Shown here: positions 57,569 to 64,000 of the stretch, piece by piece
Numbering within the stretch: the first letter of the stretch is position 1
Layout of the letters: each line of letters opens with the position of its first letter
Assembly (NCBI GenBank): GCA_024138025.1
Contig: JAMXBD010000405.1
Coordinates: forward strand, 434,001 to 498,000
DNA: 64,000 bases
Reading direction: 5' to 3'
From: Combretum micranthum
Taxonomy: Eukaryota; Streptophyta; Magnoliopsida; Myrtales; Combretaceae
Position numbers and translations under genes: made by a program
The notes under the pieces: model-generated
Told to the model about the DNA's origin: nothing
Seen by the model: only the letters and a program-made list of their open reading frames with translations
Database searches by the model: none

Positions 57569-60405
57569 ATTAACACATGAGAGAGAAGTCGAATTTACTA
57601 TTGATTTGGTGCTTGGTACCGTACCTAAGTCTAAAGCACCATATCGAATGGCTCCGACAGAGTTGGCAAAATTAAAGATTCAATTGGATGATTTGCTCAA
57701 GAAGAAATTCGTTAGACCAAGCGTATCGCCCTGGGGAGCTCCAGTCTTATTTATGAAGAAGAAGGACGGGAGCATGGGATTATATATAGATTACCGAGAA
57801 TTGAATTAGGCGACGATCAAGAATAAGTACCCATTGCCTATAATAGACGACCTGTTCAATCAGTTGGTAGGAGTACGGGTATTCTCCAAGATTGATTTAA
57901 GGTCGGGGTATCATTAGTTGTAAATTAAAGCAGAAGATATTTCGAAGACAGCTTTTAAGACTAGATACGAGCACTATGAATTCGTGGTTATGCCCTTCGG
58001 TCTTACAAATGCACCCACTGTGTTTATGGATCTCATGAACAGAGTCTTTAGGGATTATTTAGATTCATTTGTTGTGGTGTTCATTGACGACTATTGGTGT
58101 ATTCGAAGACTGAAGAGGAACATGAAAAACATCTACGATTATTCCTAAGTAGATTACAGAAGGAACAGTTATATGCCAAGTTCACTAAGTGTGAGTTTTG
58201 GTTAGATCAAGTATCATTCTTGGGTATATTGTGGATAGGAATGGAATTTCTGCAAATCTCGAGAAAGTAAAAGCTGTTGTTGAATGGCTAAAATAGTGAC
58301 CGAAATTAAAAGTTTCTTAGGGATGGTAGGATATTATCGTAGATTTGTAGAGGACTTCTCTAAGCTTGCAAATCCTTTGACAAGATTGACGCAGAAGGAA
58401 GTGAAGTTCATTTGGGACCAAAAATGTGAGTGTAGCTTTCAACAGTTGAAAGAGAGATTAGTGTCCACACGCAGTTTTAGCTTTGCCAAGTGAAGAGGAG
58501 TACACTATTTATAGTGATGCCTCTATACAAGGTCTAGATTGCGTTTTGATGCAAGGTGGAAGAGTTATCGCATATGCATCTAGCCAGTTAAAGCCGTATG
58601 ACAGAAATTATCCTACTCATGACTTGGAACTAACAGCCATACTTCATGCATTGAAATTATGGAGACATTATTCGTACGGTGAAAAGTGAAAAATATTCAC
58701 AGATCATAAGAGCTTAAAGTACATTTCACCCAGAGAGATCTAAACATGAGGCAAAGAAGGTGGTTAAACCTAATCAAAGACTATGACGTGGATATCCAAT
58801 ACCAACTTGGAAAGGCCAACGTCGTAGCGGATGCCTTAAGTAGGAAGAGGAATGAGAATTTAGCAGCTATGATGACTTCTGAGCGTCACTTGCTAGATGA
58901 TATGAGGAAATTGGACTTGGAAATAGTGACCTGAAAAGTAAGTGCACGATTGGCAAGGTTACAGATTCAACTTACATTGGTTGATAGAATTAAAGCAAGT
59001 CAAGTGGATGATCCAAGCATATTAGAGATAGTCAAAGAATGAAAATTGGCAAAGCTCCTGAATTTTATATTGATGAAGAAGGTATCATGAGACACAAAGG
59101 AAGAATGTGTATATCGGAGCAAGGAGAACTTAAGAGAGAATTGTTGAAGGAAGCACATTATTCGAGTTTTTCCATCCATCCAGGAGGCAACAAGATGTAC
59201 TAGGACTTAAAGAAACTATATTGGTGGAATAATATGAAAAAGAAGATTGATGAGTATATATTGAAGTATCACATGTGCCAGATGATCAACATAGAGCATA
59301 GACGACAAGCCGGTGAATTGAAGCCTTTACCTATACCCCAGTGGAAGTGGGAACACATTAATATGGATTTTGTCACAGCTCCACCCAGAACTAAAGGAAA
59401 ATTAGACTCAGTATGGGTAATAGTGGACAGACTTACGAAGGTAGCACGATTTATGCCTATTAGGACTGGGTATTCTTTGGAACATCTGGCCACTTTATAT
59501 ATCAAAGAGATTGTGAGACTACATGGAATTCCAGTGACCATTGTGTTAGATTGTGATACCAGGTTTGTAGGGAGATTTTGGAAGAGCTTGCACAAAGCTT
59601 TAGGTACTAAAGTGGTTTTCAGTATCGCATCATCTTTAGACGGACGGGCAGTCTAGATTCTTGAGGACATGCTAAAGCCTGTGTCTTGGATTTTAAAGGA
59701 TGTTGGGATGAATATTTACGTTTAGTAGAGTTTGCCTACAATAACAGTTATCAAGTGTCAATCGGGATGCCACCGTATGAAGCTTTGTATGGTAAAAAAT
59801 GTCGATCACCAATTCACTGGGATAAAGTAAGTGATAGACAGATTTAGGACCTGAATTGGTTCAGATGCGGTGGACGAGTTTAAAGTAATCAAACAGAAAT
59901 TGCAAACTGCACAAAACCAACAGAAAAGCTATGCAGATAACGAAGAGACCATTGGATATTTTAAGTAGGGGAACACGTGTTGCTAAGATATCTTCAATGA
60001 AAGGTGTTGTTAGATTTAGATGAAGGGAGTTACCCCCGATGTTGGTTCATTCGAAATATTAGAAAGAATTAGAGAATGGCTATCGACTAGCGTTAGCACC
60101 AAGTTTAGAGGGAGTGAACAACGTTTTTCATGTATCTTTTTTGAGAAAATATGTATAAGACCCTGAGCAAATCATAGAATTAGAACCGAAGTTCAAGCTA
60201 ACCTTTCAACCCGAAAAAGCCATAGAATTGGATACGAGAGAAAAGATCTTGAGGAGATGTGTGATTAAATAAGTAAAGGTACAATGGTCGAATCAAACTG
60301 AACAAGAAGCAACATGGAAACTTGAAGAAATGCAAGCCATTACCCTAAGCTTTTCAATGATTCAAGTAACTTTCGAGGACGAAAGTTCTTTTAGAAGGGG
60401 AGAGA
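57569..60405 (+). pseudogene. Ty3/gypsy pol (RT, RNase H, integrase), decayed
   Basis: Starts mid-polyprotein at [16 protein letters not shown], right after the preceding LTR. RT: 57606-57809 ([36 protein letters not shown]), then [31 protein letters not shown] and VVFIDD with a frame loss directly after the catalytic FIDD (near 58090). RNase H: 58483-58934 ([30 protein letters not shown]). Integrase: 59234-59656 (zinc-binding remnant YHMCQM; WEHINMDFVTAPP; VIVDRLTKVARFMPIRTGYS; VTIVLDCDTRFVGRFW). The block holding the catalytic Glu is shortened to SSLDGRAV then stop. The C-terminus runs to about 60370. Purine-rich GAAGGGGAGAGA precedes the LTR. Confidence 0.87.
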
Positions 60406-60820
60406 TGTAAAGTACAAGTAATTAATTATAGTGAAGGGTATATAATGAAATGTTGTTAAAGAAGGTAATTTTGTCCTTGAACAGATGGTTTTGGACCCAA
60501 GGATGTTCCGGTGAATGAACGGACAAATTTTAGCTTAGGCCGGCATCTAAGTCGTAGCCTAAAATCTTAAGCCTGGCCTATATTCAAGACGACGGCCGAT
60601 AGCACCACTTAGAGTTTTTGAGTTATCGAAGAAATTGGCTATAAGCTGGCATGAAGGCCGCCAGTGTACACATCAAAGCCGTCGGCGTAGTAGTCTGCCT
60701 ATGTCTGCGTTATTCCTAAGCTAAGGTTGCATTTTTCCTAAGTCAATTCTTTCTATAAATAGACCCTAGACCCCACAAATTTGTCACACTTCTTCCTCAG
60801 CCAAACTCAAGGTATGTGGG
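60406..60820 (+). repeat. 3' LTR of gypsy pol element, left part
   Basis: Starts TGTAAAGTACAAG after the purine tract. It carries several GGCCG/CGGCC-rich phrases (60535-60690) and a TATA-like CTATAAATAGACC at about 60753. It is cut at 60820 by the solo LTR, and resumes at 63491 to the window end. Confidence 0.72.
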
Positions 60821-63485
60821 TGTAAGGCCCCGGATTTACCTTTATATTTAAAATAGGCAAACCCAGTTCCCCAACCATATATAATCTGTAGTATTATATG
60901 TAAGGTTGTAATCCAGGATCAATTTGTATAGTTATTTGCCTAAATGTCTTATAAGAATAAACTTTATTACTAATAGTACATAATACAACCATACATACAT
61001 ACATTACAAACAGGGCTCGTAAACAAGCCATTTACAAAATATATCAAAAGATAACAAAAATCCTATTAACTAATACATAAGTTTTCAAAGCATATATGTA
61101 CATATAGCTATTCTATTACATAAGGGTTCCATCAATGTCAAGGTCGTCTCTACTCCTTCCAATCATCTAAGAACTCCTCAAAATCCGATCCATATCCCAT
61201 ACTTGTATAGAATTCGTCATCCATACCTGAAAAGGATAAAATATGAGCCAGAGGCCCGGTACACAAGTAACAAAAACAAATGCGTAATGGCTCACACGAT
61301 CTTAAACTATAATGCAATATGACAATCATTCATTTATTAGATAATCTTTAATTAGTCAAATATCACTGGAGTATTCAAACTTCGAACAACAAGGATATTT
61401 GGGGTCCTAAGTAACGATCACGACGCTCAGGGGGTTGAAAAAGTTCGGACACTTATATCTCCTAGATGATATCCATAAAAGAGAAAATAACTTCATCCAA
61501 GGTTAACAGCCGTTACACAACTTCACTTGTCTTAGTCCATAACATCACTTAGTCCAACTGTTCCCATAAACATTTGAACTAAATCATATTATTTCATTCT
61601 AAGCTTAAGCAAACGTTACGCCGATACTATTTTCCCCATTAGTTACCCGCCGTACCACTTAGGAAAGTCTTACCAAAATACAGGGTGGCCTAAGCGCCTA
61701 ATCTACTACCGTGCCCCAATCTGAGCAAGGTGCTACTCCCCGAACATACCGATCTGCCAACTAGGCCAAATACGGATTTAAATAACGTAAGAGACATCCA
61801 ATTCAAACAAAGGTTTAAGTTTTTTTTTTCATATTAAAGTTTATTAAAGATATGCCTATCCTAAGCAAAGAACAAACACGTTACTGCGTACCTATACTAG
61901 CTTGAGAATCAATGGAATAACCGAAAGGGGATCTCTCACTGTAAAAAGAAGTAATTACAAACTCACACTTAGTTCAAGTATATATATATATCATCATCAT
62001 CTCAAGTATAATCATCCAAAGAAATTCAAATAAATCATTACAACATCATCATAGATTTAGATATCATATATTATCATACAATACTCAACAAACACTTAAA
62101 TGATCATTTATCAAGCTTGGGAGAACTTTTAACAACCAATAATAAGTTTTAAACTTTGTTTGAAAAGTGTATTAGTTGAAAAGAACTAAAATTTAAGCAT
62201 TTTTACTCTTAAAATTTGTGAAAACTTAAAATATAAAAATTGTAGATCTCTTTTTAACTTTCCAACGCAATTTGAATCACCTCAATCGGAGGTCGATGAA
62301 AAATTATGATTAAAATACAAAATAGTAATGTGTTAGAGAAAATATGAGTCACAGCCGTGATTCTTGAGTTTCAAAGTTTTTGACCAACCCGAGGCTACCC
62401 AGGGATGGATCACGACCGTGATTCATGAAGTTGGTCTAACCCGAGCCTACAAGGCTTGAATCACGCCTGTGATTCATGGTTTTTGTCCAACCCGAGCCTA
62501 CCAAGGCTTGAATCACGCTCGTGATTCATGGTTTCCCCTGAGTTACGAATTTTTCTTGTTTTTCAAACTTCATTTTATCAAACTTTAACACTTTTAACTT
62601 CAACCAAAACACTTTATTAGCTCCCTATAACTTGATATATGAACTCCACATCATCTATTATACATTTCCAACTCATTAAACAACATCATTTCACTTTAAT
62701 CTCCACCCTCCAATCGATATAACTTTCAACAAGCTCAACTTCATTTAACCCTTACTACACCACTCATACATCATTCCATTTTCATTCTCACACTTGAACT
62801 ACTAAACATGCATATATTATACTTCATTTGGTAGACCAAACCTTCATCAACACATCACCAACACATATATACATATCAAATTCACATTTAACAAACTCTA
62901 CACTATGAAACTTGTATCAAATGTAACTCAAACTTACGTCAAATCTTTGGGCTTGGTTTTCAAGGCTTTAGAATGATCTTTTGGTGGCCAACTTACAAGA
63001 ATTTGGATGTGGATCTTGGTCTTGAAGTTGGGGTGGCTTTGGGAGAGAAAATAATGGGTTTTGTGCTTGTTTAGGAGGTTGTTTTGAGGGTGGTCTGATT
63101 TTGGACGAAAATTGGGTTTTTTGTTAATATTTATCCAAAGATGACTTTTAAGGCCGCTCACATAAATTCAAAGAGTAGCTTTTAATTAGAATTAATTAAT
63201 GTTATTAATTTAAGTAAAATAAAAGCATTTATTTAGCTTTTGGTTTCCTAAAAAAAAAAAAAATCTGCTACACTATATTTGAAATATATATATATATATA
63301 TCTAATATTACTCATTCCATATACAACATCAATATGTAAATTAATATTAAGTATTTATTATACTAATGCAAACATAATTATTCTACACTACTCAAATATA
63401 TATATATTATTTATTTATTTTAATAAGCAACTATAATCACTTATATATATAATATGATATTGGGAATAAAAACATGGCTATTACA
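60821..63485 (-). mobile_element. Solo gypsy LTR, 2.67 kb, inside another LTR
   Basis: Ends TGTAAGGCCCC and GGCTATTACA have inverted termini (TGTAA/TTACA). A perfect 5-bp duplication GTGGG (60816-60820 and 63486-63490) flanks the block. No internal region is present, so it is a solo LTR. The minus orientation is inferred because the complement ends CCGGGGCCTTACA, the usual style of gypsy 3' ends; this is weak. It contains a 52-bp-spaced minisatellite at 62348-62526. Confidence 0.85.
62348..62526. repeat. Minisatellite with palindromic ATCACGNNCGTGATTCATG core
   Basis: Four copies start at about 62348, 62409, 62460 and 62512 (spacing 61, 51, 52). Each holds an ATCACG..CGTGAT near-palindrome followed by CATG; the spacers share AACCCGAGCCTAC and AAGGCTTGA. 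Confidence 0.75.
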
Positions 63486-63490
63486 GTGGG

Positions 63491-64000
63491 TCTAATCTTG
63501 GTCTTTTTCAATTCCTTTCCTTAGATAGATAAATCTAATCCTAGTTTTATATATGTTTGAAGGAGATCTAGGAGCGAAACCTTAAATTAGATTTAGAGGA
63601 TTTCGGTTTCAAATCAAAGTAAAGGTAATATTTTTATCCTAGTCTTGTGATATTTAGGATTGATAGATTATATAGCGATAGTATATTATTGGTGACCGGA
63701 GAATTGATTGAACGAATTAGGGTTTCCATTACGAACAAGACCTGCGAGATCTAAGTAAGTATGAATATGTTCTTCATCTATGGATTTAAATTTATGAACT
63801 TTCATAGTTGTTTTGCTTATAGAGGATTGTTATTTATATGTGTATGTGTTTGAAGGGAATTTGTGGAGATTGTTAAGAACTTTGGAGAATTTGTGAAAAT
63901 GGTTTCTGTGAAGTGCAAACGAGATAACAAGTGTGTTGATCTTCGATTAGGTTTATGGAATTAGGGTTAGGGTTGACATTGTTATTATAATTGGGATTGA
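63491..64000 (+). repeat. 3' LTR of gypsy pol element, right part (continues off window)
   Basis: Resumes the interrupted LTR after the GTGGG duplication. AT-rich, no coding frame, includes GAAGGAGATCTAGGAGCGAA. The end lies beyond the window. Confidence 0.55.

Noticed and set aside
62934..63161. 75-codon minus-strand frame in the solo LTR
   Set aside because: Lies entirely within the LTR and shows no protein family features.
1..64000. tRNA genes, rRNA, CRISPR arrays or bacterial operon features
   Set aside because: None seen. The tRNA-like matches at 15229 and 46906 are retrotransposon primer-binding sites, and the local repeats are not CRISPR-like.

Overview
The window is nuclear DNA from a dicotyledonous plant. 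It is AT-rich, genes are sparse and intron-bearing with GT/AG splice sites, and more than half of the window by my tally is LTR retrotransposon sequence, much of it nested. Small non-autonomous DNA transposons are scattered between. The species cannot be named from the sequence.

Three ordinary genes are visible. (1) 5596-6522 (+) is an intronless gene for a plant protein with a degenerate Nudix box. (2) 12493-13128 (-) is an intronless NDR1/HIN1-like (LEA_2) membrane protein. (3) 31543-36830 (-) is an eight-exon pseudo-response regulator of the circadian clock (PRR5/PRR9 clade) with receiver and CCT domains. Its upstream region carries an exact Evening Element and two G-boxes. As written, the PRR reading frame is broken by what look like three single-base losses, one in exon 1 and two in exon 7, so either the locus is decaying or the assembly has indel errors.

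Layout: 1-3736 gypsy integrase end plus a 2.8-kb LTR; 3737-5595 spacer; 5596-6522 Nudix-like gene; 6523-12492 spacer with a hAT-like element (10398-11051) and a 208-bp tandem duplication (11801-12216); 12493-13128 NHL gene; 13769-14342 solo copia LTR; 14992-19881 complete but dead copia element with target duplication; 20811-21595 hAT-like element; 21785-22015 Mutator-type MITE; 22689-28280 copia element on the minus strand, with a hAT-like insertion in its 5' LTR; 29205-29700 a less AT-rich block that may be organellar; 31543-36830 PRR gene and its promoter; 37900-41900 AT-rich spacer with one MITE; 42507-47195 copia element inserted into the chromodomain of a minus-strand gypsy chromovirus (42430-50090); 50091-53790 non-coding retroelement DNA with minisatellites and a gag fragment; 53785-57568 gypsy integrase end plus 3.4-kb LTR; 57569-64000 gypsy pol and its 3' LTR, which is split by a 2.7-kb solo LTR (60821-63485).

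The three host genes show no functional link to one another. All retroelement reading frames are interrupted by stops and frameshifts. The most informative observations are the broken clock gene, the nesting order fixed by target-site duplications, and a roughly 52-bp minisatellite with an ATCACG core that recurs in separate LTR-type regions.
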